64,000 nt of DNA, taken from Sclerotiophoma versabilis (Eukaryota > Ascomycota > Dothideomycetes > Pleosporales > Didymellaceae). The DNA lies in assembly GCA_012274445.1 (NCBI GenBank), contig JAAROD010000087.1:682001-746000 (forward strand), written 5' to 3'. The notes beneath the pieces are model-generated. The model saw only the letters and a list, made by a program, of their open reading frames with translations, did not search any database and was not told where the DNA came from. This document shows, one piece after another, positions 32,849-44,640 of the stretch (position 1 is its first letter; the number at the start of each line of letters is the position of its first letter). Both the position numbers and the translations under genes were made by a program.

Positions 32849-32937
32849 GGTATTGAAGGGGCCATCGAGCTGAGCGCACACAGTGCTACCATTATGTGTC
32901 AAAATCTATCTAGGTGAATCAGATTTAAAGACAGTGA

Positions 32938-34031
32938 TCAGTTAACAAGACCCTGTTCCTCCAGGTGCCTTGGGTTCACCTCATCATCCTGCATTGTGTA
33001 CGGCAAATCGCCAATCTTTTGCTCGAGGATTTGCTTGGTCAGCCTCCAGAGGTTAAGACCCAAGACCGGACTCTTCGACTGGTCGGACGGCTCCGTGACC
33101 TTGCGGTCTGGCACAATGTATGCACCCTGAATTTGCTCCTTGGCAATGTCCGGATGCGTTGCAGCGAACAAGATGGGACGGCAGCCTTGCTTGACGGGGT
33201 CCTTCATCAGCGGCCGTACAGCAGCAACACCGACTTTGCCGAGCGTGCCGTATGCCTCAATAGCCTGATCCTGCTGATCGGTGACAACGCCGCCTGGATG
33301 TGTGGCAATAATCCATGGTAGACCAGTGCTGTCAGTGACCTGGCCAAACTGACCAGCCTTGATGCGGCGCAGCAGCTCACGAAGAAAGACGATCTGGGCA
33401 AGCTTGGTGCGATTGTACAGCTGCATAGCGCCGAAATCCTGGTTCATCTCCTCAATAGAAGCGAACTTGATGTCGCTGCTCGCCGGACGGTGGAGGTCGG
33501 AGGACTGAGCGACCAGGCGAGAGTTGGGTGTCTTCTGCAAGATCGGCAGAAGCGTGAGCATCAGATGTGCCTGCGCAAAGTGGTTGACCTGCATGTGTGT
33601 ATCCAGACCATCCTCGCTCTCATTGTATACACCAACACCAAGACCGGCGTTGCAGATCAAGGCATCAAGCCTGTCCAGCTCCTTCGACAGTTCCCTTGCG
33701 ACTTGGTCTGTCTGTTTGAATGACTCAAGGTTACACTGCTTCCACTCGACTCGGCTGGTGTCACCCCAATGCTTCAATGCATCCTGTGCCTCGGCGGCGT
33801 GCTGTTCGCTTTGTGAGAGGAGGTAAATCTTCTGGGCGTTGTGCTGGAGTAGATGTGCGACGATACCGAAGCCGATGCCTGCTGAGCCGCCCGTGACGAC
33901 GTAGACCTTGAAGCTGTCAGCAGATGCAACCGAGTTGGAAACTTTGCATAACGGACCTTGCCACTGAGGTCCGGAATCTCCGTGTCGGGATCAAAGGTGT
34001 TACTGAAAATTGCAGTCTTGATGGTCTCCAT
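32938..34031 (-). CDS. Short-chain dehydrogenase/reductase
   Basis: Exons are 34031..33957 and 33906..32938, with a 50-nt intron that uses the less common donor GTCCGT, a GCTGAC branch and CAAG acceptor. The product is 347 residues. Splicing creates SGKVYVVTGGSAGIG, the NAD(P)-binding TGxxxGIG motif (about residues 30-37). ICNAG (Asn about 111), the catalytic Ser in QSSD (about 160) and YNRTK (Tyr 189, Lys 193) complete the classical site. The C-terminal 110 residues are longer than a minimal SDR and resemble retinol-dehydrogenase or WW-oxidoreductase-like fungal members. The substrate is unknown. Confidence 0.9.
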
Positions 34032-34992
34032 AATGTATGGTGTGCTGAGAGTCAGATGGGTATGAGGGGGTCAATATAAAGCTTCTGTATTATTGAGTAG
34101 AGCAATCATGGTATACGACTACGTGTCAGTTCACCTCCATGCACTTATACCTCCAATAATTGCCCAGGGATGCGTCCAGCATCATGTCGTCATTATGAAA
34201 TGCGTGTGGAGGATGCGACTTAGAGGGATTGGTGCTGCAGGGTCAATCAGCACCTACATTAGGCGCAGAGATGGGATATGAAGTCATGGGCTTGTACTTG
34301 AAGTGCACACTTCGACAGACACTTGCGTATGTTGTCTCATGGCCATGCACTCCCTCTTAGGAATGTTGTGATAGCGATGGACTCGAGGGCAGCTGCAGGG
34401 ATGCCGCGGCCCCACATCGCTCGCTGAAAGTGCTCTAGCCTCTTGCTCCCGCCTTCAAGCCTTACGTTCTGATCGATGAGTCCTACAGCACAAAAGGACT
34501 AGAATTTCGAGTATCAACTATACTCTTCCAAACGTTCTCCTGCTCCTGCGCCTTGGCATTTTCTCCATCATCACCCTCATCCAAATACAACGTATTCAAG
34601 GTGCGGACACCTATAGTCGCCCAAGATGTATCAACTCCAGCCCGTAAGCATTTTGAAGACTCCGCCAACTCATACAAGCTGTATGCTGAACGTGAAGGTG
34701 ACAACAAACTGATCCCTACGTAATTTTGTACAAGGGAAGCCCTTATATACAACAGATCAGCACTAAAGAACCAACCAACTGCATGCTGACATTGACCCAC
34801 GTGTAGGACTGAACAACACACTAGCCTCAGCACAACCTTGCCTTGATGTAGTCACAGCCCTCCCCGTTTGTAGCATTACTCGACCAGCAGGATAGAACAC
34901 AAGAACCAAGACCTACCAAGCATTGCACTTTTGTTACAAGCTTTCTTGGTATCGTTAATTCAAAAAGTCATACTTGATTCCCTAATCCAACT
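34032..34992. other. Intergenic region, no supported gene
   Basis: A minus-strand frame at 34483-34833 looks partly protein-like (LYLDEGDDGENAKAQEQENV), and TATATAAGG lies upstream on the same strand near 34744. The frame has no ATG and no splice model, so I do not call a gene. Confidence 0.4.
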
Positions 34993-35565
34993 ATGTACAG
35001 AACAGAAGACGGAAAGAAGAAGTTCAGCTTCACGCGTTTCATGTCCAACGCTATCCCCAACATTGCCAGCGCATCTCAAGACACAGACTTATCAACCCGC
35101 GAAGAGGACCTTGCCTTTATCTACCAACTAAGCAAACCCAATCCGCTCGTTCTCTCCCCAGAAGTCTTCGCACACGCCGGCATCACCTCCGAACCCAAAA
35201 TCTCAGCTTCAATCCACAAAGCCCTAGTTAAAAATGGTGTCCTGGAGCAACATACGCCGACTGTGCACACCAATAATATCACAAAGAACTTCGCAAGCCA
35301 GGTCCCAGGCATCACAATTAATGCGCAGAAAAAGCTGATCACCTTTTTGTTCTTTTGGGAGGAGGAGGGGCAAAGATGGAAGAAGCTGAGTGGAGAGGCA
35401 GAAGAGCTGAAGGTTGTAATTGCCGAGGAGAAGGGAAGTGGTGGGAATGTAGGGACGTATGAGAAAAGACTTGCTGAGGTGGAGGCGGAACTGAAGTTGA
35501 GGCCAAGTTTGAGATCACAACAGGCGCAGGAGACTGCGCAATTGCCTAGCTACGGCCAGCAATAA
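34993..35565 (+). CDS. Conserved-looking protein of unknown function with C-terminal coiled coil
   Basis: A single exon gives 190 residues. No signal peptide or membrane span is present. Residues 28-60 (EEDLAFIYQLSKPNPLVL) and 60-110 look globular. About residues 120-180 are rich in Lys, Glu and Leu with heptad-like spacing, so a coiled coil is likely, and the tail is Gln-rich. The ATG at 34993 follows an AT-rich leader. I do not recognise the family. Confidence 0.65.
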   Translation: MYRTEDGKKKFSFTRFMSNAIPNIASASQDTDLSTREEDLAFIYQLSKPNPLVLSPEVFAHAGITSEPKISASIHKALVKNGVLEQHTPTVHTNNITKNFASQVPGITINAQKKLITFLFFWEEEGQRWKKLSGEAEELKVVIAEEKGSGGNVGTYEKRLAEVEAELKLRPSLRSQQAQETAQLPSYGQQ

Positions 35566-36095
35566 AACACTGCGCTGCATCCGAGCCTAGTTTCGATTGC
35601 AATGCATATAACAATTTACTGCAAGTACACCATCCCTCCAACACCGGTCGTTAGCCCGCGGATGCTTCAGAGTTTGACTAATTCACAAAAGCGAAGCGCC
35701 CCTCCCTCAGATTCTAAATTGTGGGATACACGCCGCGTCGGCACGATATAGCAGCCAGAAGGGCTGGTCTTGGTGTAGCTATTATTCTAAAGCTGGATAT
35801 GAGACTCGTGGTGGTGCGAAGAACTCTAGGTTGGTGATGCCATCAAAGCTAGTCTCCTTGTAGTTAGTAATCTCAAAGTGCAATTTAGGTTCGTAATCTT
35901 GCACTCGCACCTGCCATGTATGCACTTCCCGGCTTTTGCTGCCTGCACGCGAACTTCTTCTACCACAATATCGACTTTGGGTTGTTACACTGTAATTGAC
36001 TTTGATGACTCGATGTCAGACCAGCCCTGTGCGGTGGTTGGAAGCAGCAGCAAATTTGGAGAAGTTGCACCCTAGGGCTATCCGTAATCGTAACC
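35566..36095. other. Intergenic region before the Clr5-ankyrin gene
   Basis: Non-coding by appearance. Only a 65-residue frame without features overlaps it. It presumably contains the promoter of the next gene. Confidence 0.5.
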
Positions 36096-38675
36096 ATGAC
36101 GAAGGACTGGGATGTGGTTCAAGATGAGATCAAAGAGCTCTCGTTCAATCAGAAGAAGCCTTTGGAGGAGGTTAAAGAACTGATGGAGCGAAAGTACAAG
36201 TTCAGGGCTTCGTAAGCTTCTGCACTCCACTGGCTTCTGCACACTTCTCACCGTATTGCAGGACCAGGGCGTATCGTATGAAGCTCAAAGAGTGGGGCCT
36301 CATGCGACACAAGAGTCGAAAGATGCGACTTGAGCAGGGCTGCGGCAACAGTCCTCGACGCGAGCATAGCAACGAAGAGCCGACGGCCTCATCAGCGACG
36401 GCCGAGCCCATACCTCTCGATGCGGAATCTTTGGAGCACCACACAAAGACCGGTGGTTGGCAGGTTGTAAGCAGCGGGGAACTTACAGATGCCCAGCCTA
36501 CCTTCATGGGCATGCTTAGCCAGACGACAAAGTACGTGTTTTGTGCAAATATGCACATTGCAAGTATTGACCCAGTTCAGCTTACAGCCGTCTGTTGAGA
36601 TCCCCAAATGGATGGAAAGTTCACTCGTCGCATCGGACACCGTTCAAGAAATGCTAGAGTGCATCCTGGACAACGAATGCGAAAAGCTGGAAAAACTCCT
36701 GATGGAACACGTACACGAAGTGAACGATCCTATCGGAATGCCTTTTGAGCCGCCCAACAGCCGCTTCGCCAATCACCCAGCATTGAATCGAATGGCCATT
36801 TTGGAACATCCTCGTCAGACGCTGCTCGATATCGCAAGTGGTATGCCAATTGGACCTGTCGTTTGGGTGCTTCTCTCGTACGGCGCCAAGGGCTCGACGC
36901 ATCCATTGGGGATCGACTTGGCATTACACAACGCCATCAAGAACGGGCGCCATTACACCGTTCAGGCACTGCTTATTCCCGGTCGGTCAGATGCAAACGG
37001 TCTTCCCGAAAATCGTTGGAAGCCTTTGCTGCAAGCCGTGTTCTGGACTGGACCTGAAGTTGTGAACATATTGCTCAAGCGTGGTGCTAAAGTGGACGAT
37101 GCTGGACCATCTCCTACCGGCACAGGGATTCGCACTGCTCTACAGTTGTGCTTAGAACTTCGAGCCCGTGAGTACGGTGATGAGTCGGTGCGGTCTAAGT
37201 GCAACGAGAATCTGAAGCTGTTACTCAACGCTGGCGCAAGCATTCATGTTCCGCCACCCGAAGGCTCTTCCACTTCACCTTTTGAGAAGTTCATTGAGCC
37301 ATGGCATAATTACGATCACTGGAATATGAGGCTGAGTTGGGCGGAGATGGATTGTCTGGGAACGTTTGTCGAGAAGGGCGCGGATCTCTCAGCAAAGTTC
37401 TTCGGCAGCCCTTGTGCGGCTGGCTCAAGCAACACATTCATTCACCAAGCCCTCTGGCACTCGCCTCCATGTGTTTCGCGGCAAGTGGTGCGCAAGTATT
37501 CCAACAATGCTCCTGTCAGTGGGGCATTGATACTACACGAAGTAGTCGGGACTTGTGCGGATGCCAAGAGACATTGCACAGAGGCGCTGAATGATGTTGA
37601 GATACTGTTGAGCCGAGATGTCGACCCAAATGCACTCGACAGCCTAGGCATGACGCCTCTAAGAAAGTGTGTTGAGCAAGCCTCGGCTACTGACGTGTCA
37701 GCCCTGACGCGAAAGCTGCTTGATGGTGGTGCAGATCCTGAGTATGAGGATATCGATGGGACCCAGCCATATAATGTTGCTGCGCTTACTCTGGCAGAGC
37801 CTTTACGTATAGAAGTCCTCCAGGCCATGCTCGCAAAGATGCAAGGACATTGTACCAGGACCAAGGACGGCAGAACCTACAGGTGGGAAGTTGGCCTGTT
37901 TCCAATCACTGAAAGTCCCACCTATCAACAAGTCCTATCATGTACAAAACCGGAGGGCGACTTCCAGCTTTCTATGCACGAGATGGTTCCAATGGATGTT
38001 CAGCCCAGCTTTCAACGCGCATATCTCTCCATCATCAGTACCCGACTTCTCAAGAACATCGCAGAAAAAGCCACGCTGAATAAAGTAAGCGAGAGAGACA
38101 GATGGAATATAATGCTCACATTGTCACTACGGAAGGGAGCCAACCTACCCAACTACCAGTTCGACCAAAGCCTGGTCATAGCCCTGCTAGACTTCCCCAA
38201 CATCAGCATTGCCAAGCTTAGCACGAACACTAGCGTGACAATACAAACGTATGAGGAGGGAAATTCAGAGAGCAGCACTCCCCAAATATCACGAATTCTC
38301 GACCCGGCCATGACGGTCGTCACCCCACCCTACGTACCATTCCAATTGAATACGAACGGTCGGTCTAACTTTGTGCATCCGTCGCCAACAACCAGGACGT
38401 CGCACGGCTCGGAGACTAGCAACGATGCTTTCATAGGCGATACCACGCAGATTCGCTGGCTTGACCCGGAATCGACGCGAGCACCTGCATCCGCTGCCGC
38501 CTATGTGCTGCAGTACAAGTGCAAAGCATGTGCTGATGATCGCCTTTTGACAAAGACTGAGTTACAAAAGCACGAAGTTGAGCATGCACATAGTGCAGAA
38601 TGTAATGGTATTGGATGTGCAAGACGCTTCTGCAAAGAAACACAAAGGAAGAAAGACAAAGAGATCGGATGTTAA
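36096..38675 (+). CDS. Clr5-domain ankyrin-repeat protein
   Basis: Exons are 36096..36211, 36262..36531 and 36581..38675, with introns of 50 and 49 nt; the product is 826 residues. Residues 1-58 form a Clr5 domain: DWDVVQDEIKELSF, then EVKELMERKYKFRAS, and across the first junction TRAYRMKLKEWGLMRHK. A polar linker (to about residue 125) follows. The centre holds ankyrin-type repeats, for example LDIASGMPIGPVVWVLLSYGAKG, LALHNAIKNGRHYTVQALL and KPLLQAVFWTGPEVVNILLKRGA. The C-terminus has a Cys/His cluster (CKACADDRLL, KHEVEHAH, CNGIGCARRFC) that could bind zinc. Family knowledge: Clr5 domains are fungal DNA- or chromatin-associated modules named after a fission-yeast silencing factor, often joined to ankyrin repeats. 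The role here is unknown. Confidence 0.87.
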
Positions 38676-39194
38676 GATCATCTGCTCATGAGGAGCGTTT
38701 AATATGTCGCAGCACATCCCACGTTCATATTCTTTGGAACAGATTGCACCACTGCAGCCGAAATTGTCAGCGAATTCGAGACGACCCACATCGTCGCCAG
38801 TGGCTACATCTATGATCCATCTAGTAAACCCCATTGTCAACTCGACTGGAAGACAATGTTCACTCAGTTCGAAACTGGGGTCTAAGTATGGCTGTTTGTA
38901 CTGATGAGCACTCGTTCCCTTTCCCCTTTCATATGGGCAGCGTCGGCTCTGTTTTGCATCCACTCGGCTCCCGATCCGCAGATCGCATTGCATGGATGTT
39001 GGTCAAGATCTGGTGGTTTGAGGCACTAGTTGCTTGTCAATACAGCTGGCTCAAGAAATTTGAGCTCAGAGCCTCTGAGAAACTTTCGAATCAAAGCTTC
39101 CAGACAACGCTTACTCAAGACATAGCTGAAGGCCAGCCACTCGCGGTCCGTCATTCTTCGACTGGCCTGTATAACTTGGTTGATGACATTGAAA
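38676..39194. other. Intergenic region, no supported gene
   Basis: Two overlapping open frames on opposite strands (38834-39205 plus, 38562-38993 minus) occur. Neither has a clear domain, start context or splice pattern, and I cannot decide whether either is real. Confidence 0.35.
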
Positions 39195-39690
39195 CTACAG
39201 TTTAAGTTCAGGTATCTTGGTCATAAGACCAGATCTTAAGATGCAGTGTTCCGATTTCAGGAACTCCAGGTCAACAAATGGTAATGGTGTCTGGGGTGTT
39301 GTATGAGGCTGATAGTTTGACGGCTCTACGCGCTTGGTGAGCTCGGAACGCATATTTGTGCGACCCAACAGACCACAGTCAATCAGGTTCAACGCTCCAT
39401 GAACAGCTTCTTCAAACCAAGGATGTTCGTCGACGTTGTGATTGGGTCCTAGGTTCTTGCTTTCGAAGAGTTGAATACGGTACTCGGAGTATCGATGACA
39501 ACGGGGGTTCTTTGGAATGTTGAAAGCTCTCAACGATTATTGTTCGTGAAAAGCATGGTAACATAGCACGAAGAATTGTGTCAGTGGGCAAGTCCCGTTC
39601 GACTTTGCACATCTGGAACTCCTCGGGGTGTGCTAAGAGCGCTGCTGCGAGTAGAAGACTTGATAAAAACCCCTTCCTGGTGAATTGAAG
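39195..39690 (-). pseudogene. Possible broken gene of unknown family
   Basis: Reading from about 39690 downwards, a frame without its own good ATG gives LSSLLLAAALLAHPEEF, then ERDLPTDTILRAMLPCFSRT. Near 39535 the protein-like reading moves to another frame (KNPRCHRYSEYRIQLFESKN, then HPWFEEAVHGALNLIDCG) and ends at 39195. The combined composition is convincing, but the start is missing and a frameshift is needed. An unrecognised intron could also explain it. Confidence 0.3.
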
Positions 39691-39827
39691 CCCGCCATAC
39701 TACGACTATAAAAGGCCAAGGGACTGTGATCAAAATAACGGACCAGACTATGTTGTTGGAATCGGAATTTATTACCACTCGGATTGCATCTATGGGAACG
39801 ATGAGGGAACTATGCCAGATGATCACC

Positions 39828-40927
39828 TCAATTGCCCGAAAACTCCCTCTTGAAGAACTCTTCGAGTGTCAGGAGCTTCGTCTCCTGACCAGACGTGCCG
39901 CGAGCTTCGGCCGCTATTCTTTTGAGCTCCGCAGCCGTACGGTCCTCCGTCACCTCGCCATAGTAACGCCCACCAGAGACTTGACAGAAGCCGAACATGA
40001 GCTTGACAGTTTCTAGCGCACGGATACCATGAGTATCGAAGTCTTGCCATTGTGGAATCTCTTCGAAGCGAGTCTTCTTAGCTGTGACTGATATTTGTCA
40101 GTGTCTTGCAGGATGTGAGGAACATGACGTTACAAACCTCGCTCGAAACCCTTTATGACATCTTCAAACGACCTTATGTCGCTGACACCTTGAACCAACT
40201 TGCCATTCCACCTCTCCGGTTTCAAAAAGACCCCATGCACTATATCGCCAAAGTCATCAGCAATGGCAATGAATGGGACATCTTCATTGCCGCCCCATTT
40301 CGGTGAGCGGAAAACCAATGTATCGTCCTCAGTTGGTATAAAAGGAAAGCCGCCAAAAATGGGTGCCAAGTCTTGATGGGTGAAGTTCTCAAAATAATCA
40401 CCCGGACTCGTGAGGACAACGCTCTTGAAAGCCCCGGTGGATTTCGCATATTCTCCAATGGCATGTTTATCTGCAACGGTCAGTCTCCGAATCGATACAT
40501 TCGATATATACATACCGTCAAATGCAGGGTTCGCTACCTTTCCCCCAGTGATCTCCTTTGCGCTGTTGAACCCGCTGTACACAAACACATCCACGCCAGC
40601 TTCAATAGCGGCGTCAACAATCAGTTTACCCAGATCGACTTCAGTCTTTGTGAATTCGCAATCTTCAAAAATGGGATCGTCACTGTTCGTGTTGACGAAC
40701 GCACCCCATGAGCCGTTAAAGGCAGCTACCATAGACTCTTTGTCCCATCCGTCTGCTTTCACAACCTCAACACCAAGAGCGGTGAGTCGCCGTGCTGACT
40801 CGCTCAAGGGGTTGCGCGTGGTGCCGCGCAGTGCGAATGGCTTTGAGATATTATCAGCCAAACTACGAAGGACAGATGAGCCTTGTGCGCCTGTTGCGCC
40901 GAAGATAGTGATGAGTTTCTGAGGCAT
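39828..40927 (-). CDS. NmrA-like NAD(P)-binding protein
   Basis: Exons are 40927..40516, 40470..40138 and 40087..39828, giving 334 residues. The first intron is 45 nt (GTATGT, CTGAC branch, TTGCAG), a multiple of three with no stop; removal gives NPAFDDKHAIGEYAKSTG, the usual NmrA-family sequence. The second intron has donor GTTTGT and two acceptors six bases apart (TATCAG and TCACAG), both in frame, so a 332-residue form is possible. The N-terminus IFGATGAQGSS is the GxxGxxG dinucleotide-binding motif. The active-site Tyr of true SDRs is not evident, as in NmrA. Family knowledge: NmrA represses the GATA factor AreA, whereas NmrA-like proteins are more diverse redox sensors or reductases. This one is a family member, not clearly the nitrogen regulator itself. 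Confidence 0.88.
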
Positions 40928-42238
40928 GATGTAGAGAATTGCTAAGGTAGTACAGACTCGTGAATGATTTGAGCTTGCTCGGGTTGTCTTCGTCGTCAGC
41001 AGCTTGCAGCTTATGTACTTCCGGCATCATAGCCCATCAGGCTGTCGCGCTGGTTAAGGCAATGTCGCTGCATAAGCCGCCGCACTCAGGCTTCGTAAAG
41101 AGATCTTGTAGCGTCACAGGATATATGCTGGTTGGCTGCCCACAGCAACAAGGTCTCATGCAGCACCAATGTACGAACAAAGTGCAACATTGGCAGCGGA
41201 ACTCCGCCATACAGATTAGTAAACACAATCGCATTGCTCGTACATGCACTCCGCACCAATCATGTGCTTTGGAGGCTTGGCACGGCTCAACTTGCTTATC
41301 AGGTACACAACTTCGCTGTGGAGCGTGATTAGTATATTCAAATCGCCCTGGTAAGGCTACGAAATATGAGCGACGATATTGCAGCGTTCGGCTGATCGTT
41401 GGATCTACATTCTTCAATGGCCCGTACTACTCGGAACCTTCTTGTTGTCTTGTTGCACGTCAGAGCATACTCGGAAACCGGATGTCAGCGTGTTCACTGT
41501 GACTGTTTGGCCCCAAAGGAAACCAACAGAGGCGAAGCGATGTGCCCACGTGGCTGTCCAGTCGCTGGAAGGCACTCTGCAAACTCCCACTCATGGAGTC
41601 AAACCTGAAAGATCCTGATATGCCGTTCCTACCAAAGCTTGATGCTAGTAATGGGTCTTCCTATCGGTGCGTGGCTGTGCACCAACTGTGTGATTCGTTC
41701 CGTTGCCGGGTGAATCGTGATGGTACGTGTGCAGGCTGAGGTCCTTGATTAACAGATGCATGTGCGGAATCACGCTCCGCCCTTACACTTCACGCTAGGC
41801 AGCTGCAGATGACAACATCCCAGGAAGGTTGTCGCCAGTACATGTAGCGATTTGATCGTGATCTTTGTGGAGAGGAGCAGCTGTCAGGCCTCCATCTGCC
41901 GTGGGGCTTACACGCGGCCAAGCGCGCTAGTGACCATCTGATAAAAATTCTGCAGCGGATCTGATAACTTGGCACCAATCGCGTCTCCATCGCTCACTCC
42001 GTACCGTCAAACAACGAAGCGGGTGCCAGAACGGTGCCAGAGCTGCCGAAGCGCAATTTTTGGACTGACTCCTTCCGAATGGCCCGTGACCGATACCGGT
42101 GGAAAGCGGTCTATATGATGCTGCGCGACAAAACGCCGAGAAAATCCGGCTCCTGATCTTATCAGATCGTCACCTCTGCATTCTTCTTCCATCCCACTTC
42201 TGCCCCTGACACCCGTTATCTGATTAAATTCTCCTACA
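40928..42238. other. Intergenic region between divergent NmrA-like and AMID-like genes
   Basis: About 1.3 kb without a supported gene. It serves as the upstream region of two divergently transcribed oxidoreductase-type genes. No TATA element was evident. Confidence 0.5.
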
Positions 42239-43711
42239 ATGAGGATGCCGAACCTCACAGATGCTATCGGTGGTATGTCGCTATCAACGCCTCACCGCGT
42301 CCTTGTTGTTGGTTGCGCATACGGAGGCATCGCAGCTATTGTCAACCTCCTCGAGTTGTCTAACGGCAAGGCAAGACAACCCATTTACCCAGGACCAGAC
42401 TTCAAAGGAGCAAAGAGCAGGCAAGGCGTTGAAGTCACCGTTATTGACGAACGCGATGGATACTGTGCGTCATTGATTTCTTAGCCCCACTAACCGAGGC
42501 TTTGACGATTTGTTGTTCTTGACTTTTTCCAGCGACAGATCTTGTACTGACAGGGGTATTTTACAGTCCATGCGGTGGGAGCTCCGCTTGCCCATGTGGC
42601 ACCGAAGTACACAAGTCACATGTGGAAGCGCTTCTCGCATCTGAACGAGCTGAAGCAGCCAAACTTGACTTTCAAGCATGGTTCAGTCAAGAGCATCGAC
42701 CCAGAGGCCAAGGTTGCTGAATGGTCTGACCGCAGTGGCAAGACTCAACGGCAAGCATATGACTACCTTGTTGTGGCCACAGGGCTGAAGAGGCACTGGC
42801 CCGCTGTACCAAAGTCCGGAAGCTACGAGGAATATCTAAGAGATGGAAAGACCTTTATCGAGAAAATCACTGGTGGTGACGAGTCAAAGCATGAAGGGCG
42901 AAGAGTGGTCGTTATCGGCGCTGGCGCCGTTGGAATTGAGTTCGCCGGAGAGATCAAGCAGTACTACCCCGATATTGGTGTCACGCTCATCCACTCTCGC
43001 GACCAAGTCTTGTCATCAGAACCGCTACCCTCAGAGCTCAAAGACCGCGTAGGGACTATGCTGAAGGAGGAAGGTGTTGATGTTGTTCTCGGCAACAGAG
43101 CGAAGGTTGAGGAGCTGTCGAATGGCCAGTTCGAAGTCACCTTAGCCAACGGTGAGAAAATCACAGCCGACTTCGTCATTGATTCGACAAGAAAGGGCAC
43201 GCCTACCACAGACATTCTCCCTGATGCCTGCTTGAACGAAGATAAGGAGATTTTGGTCCATAACAGCCTCATGTTCAAGGACACTATCCCCAACCACACA
43301 TATCACTTCGGTGTTGGCGATGTTATCCAGTGGACCGGCATCAAGCGCGCTGGGAGCGCAACAGTCATGGGCCAAGCCGCTGCACAGAACATCTACTCCG
43401 CAATCTTAAATTCCGAACTGCCTGAGACTACACCAGAATCAGACCTCCATGGACAGACTGAGCTGCCGTCCTGGGATGCCGTTATTGGTATTGCAGTAGG
43501 AAAGCAGTGTCTGACGTACGACCCAAAGAACGGCATCAAATATGGTGTCGACGTCATGCAAAACTACTTTGGCGAAGACTTGGGCTGGGCCGCAAGTTTG
43601 AAGTACATGGGATTGACAGACACTGTTGACCCGGTCGAGGTTGAGTTCAAGGACCCAGAAGAAGCGAAGCTTACAGAAGTTGGCATTAAGCCTGTCAGTA
43701 TCGCAGCATAG
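42239..43711 (+). CDS. AMID-like FAD/NAD(P)H oxidoreductase
   Basis: Exons are 42239..42464 and 42567..43711, with a 102-nt intron (GTGCGT...TTACAG); the product is 456 residues. The N-terminus RVLVVGCAYGGIAAIVNL is the FAD-binding GxGxxG fold. Splicing joins DGYFHAVGAPLAHV, as in AIF/AMID homologues. YLVVATGLKRHWP marks the conserved ATG motif, and VVVIGAGAVGIEFAGEI is the NAD(P)H-binding motif. FGVGDVIQWTG near residue 363 is the second FAD-contact region. The length and order fit the fungal AMID/FSP1 group of class II NADH dehydrogenase-like proteins. No presequence or transmembrane segment is clear. The physiological acceptor, possibly a quinone, is inferred from the family. Confidence 0.9.
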
Positions 43712-44640
43712 ATTACCGCTGCGACACTCTTCACGCGTTAGCATTTTAGTATCCACATAACATTGAGACGGTTTTCGACACACAAAGAGCAAATGTGCAC
43801 ATGTTTACGCACAATTTCACATGAGAGACTGCATTGCTTCCCGGAGTTGTAACACATCGAGGCTTGAAGGAATGATAGCATTGTACTGAGGGTACAGCGT
43901 GGGAGTTCGGCACGGCTGGCCTGTCCTTTTCTTGGGGCAAAGAAGGAGCATAAGTGGAGATGGGGAAAGTGCGGCTCGCTAGCGTGAAGGACCGCGTCAT
44001 GATCGCGTTCCATGATGGCACCTCCTCACGTTCTGCATCCACCTTCAACACCTGGCACCTGATAACACTCCGAGGCATCGTGTCATACCTGTGTCTTGCT
44101 AACTTTCTTTTGGTAGCAATGGGGCGCAAGCGCTGCGGTAGCCGTATCGCTTTCATCTCCGAACCTGCCGCACGATGTGGGCATCAACGTTCAAATAAGT
44201 CTGCAGCCCAAGTCTACGACCGACCGAACAACTCCTTTTCCACAATTTTTTTCCCAGCATCAGCAACCAAAGACCCTTTGGAGAAACCAACAATGACGGT
44301 CTACGGAGAAGGAACCACTTCCCCAAGCCCTTGATCCTGGTATTCGGGTCGTGCACGGATGGCTCAACGGTCGATCTCCGTTGTTTCTGAGCCTTTCTAC
44401 CCGATACTGGTCCGTGTTTGGGCACACAGGGCTTCGAACTGCTGCTACAGGTTGGAATCGCATTGACTTAAGAGCTATGAAAAGATTTGAGGAGAATCTG
44501 GTCAAACCTTTCTCACTGTACATTGAAGCTCGAGCTCAGTACTCGGTATTCAGAAACAATACTGCGCCTGAACCTCACTTGTAATTTATTATTATCACGT
44601 TGTGACAAAAGACCCAAGAGAAGCCACGCCTCCGACGACG
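43712..44640. other. Intergenic region, no supported gene
   Basis: Open frames on both strands overlap one another (43746-44156 minus, 43954-44334 plus). None has motifs or a plausible splice model. Confidence 0.45.

Noticed and set aside
29911..34031. Carboxylesterase, HAD hydrolase and dehydrogenase as a catabolic gene cluster
   Set aside because: There is no shared regulator, transporter or backbone enzyme, the orientations differ, and such enzymes are common singly. Adjacency alone is not enough.
34483..34833. 116-residue minus-strand frame
   Set aside because: Partly protein-like, but it begins at a CTG codon and no ATG or splice donor can supply a start.
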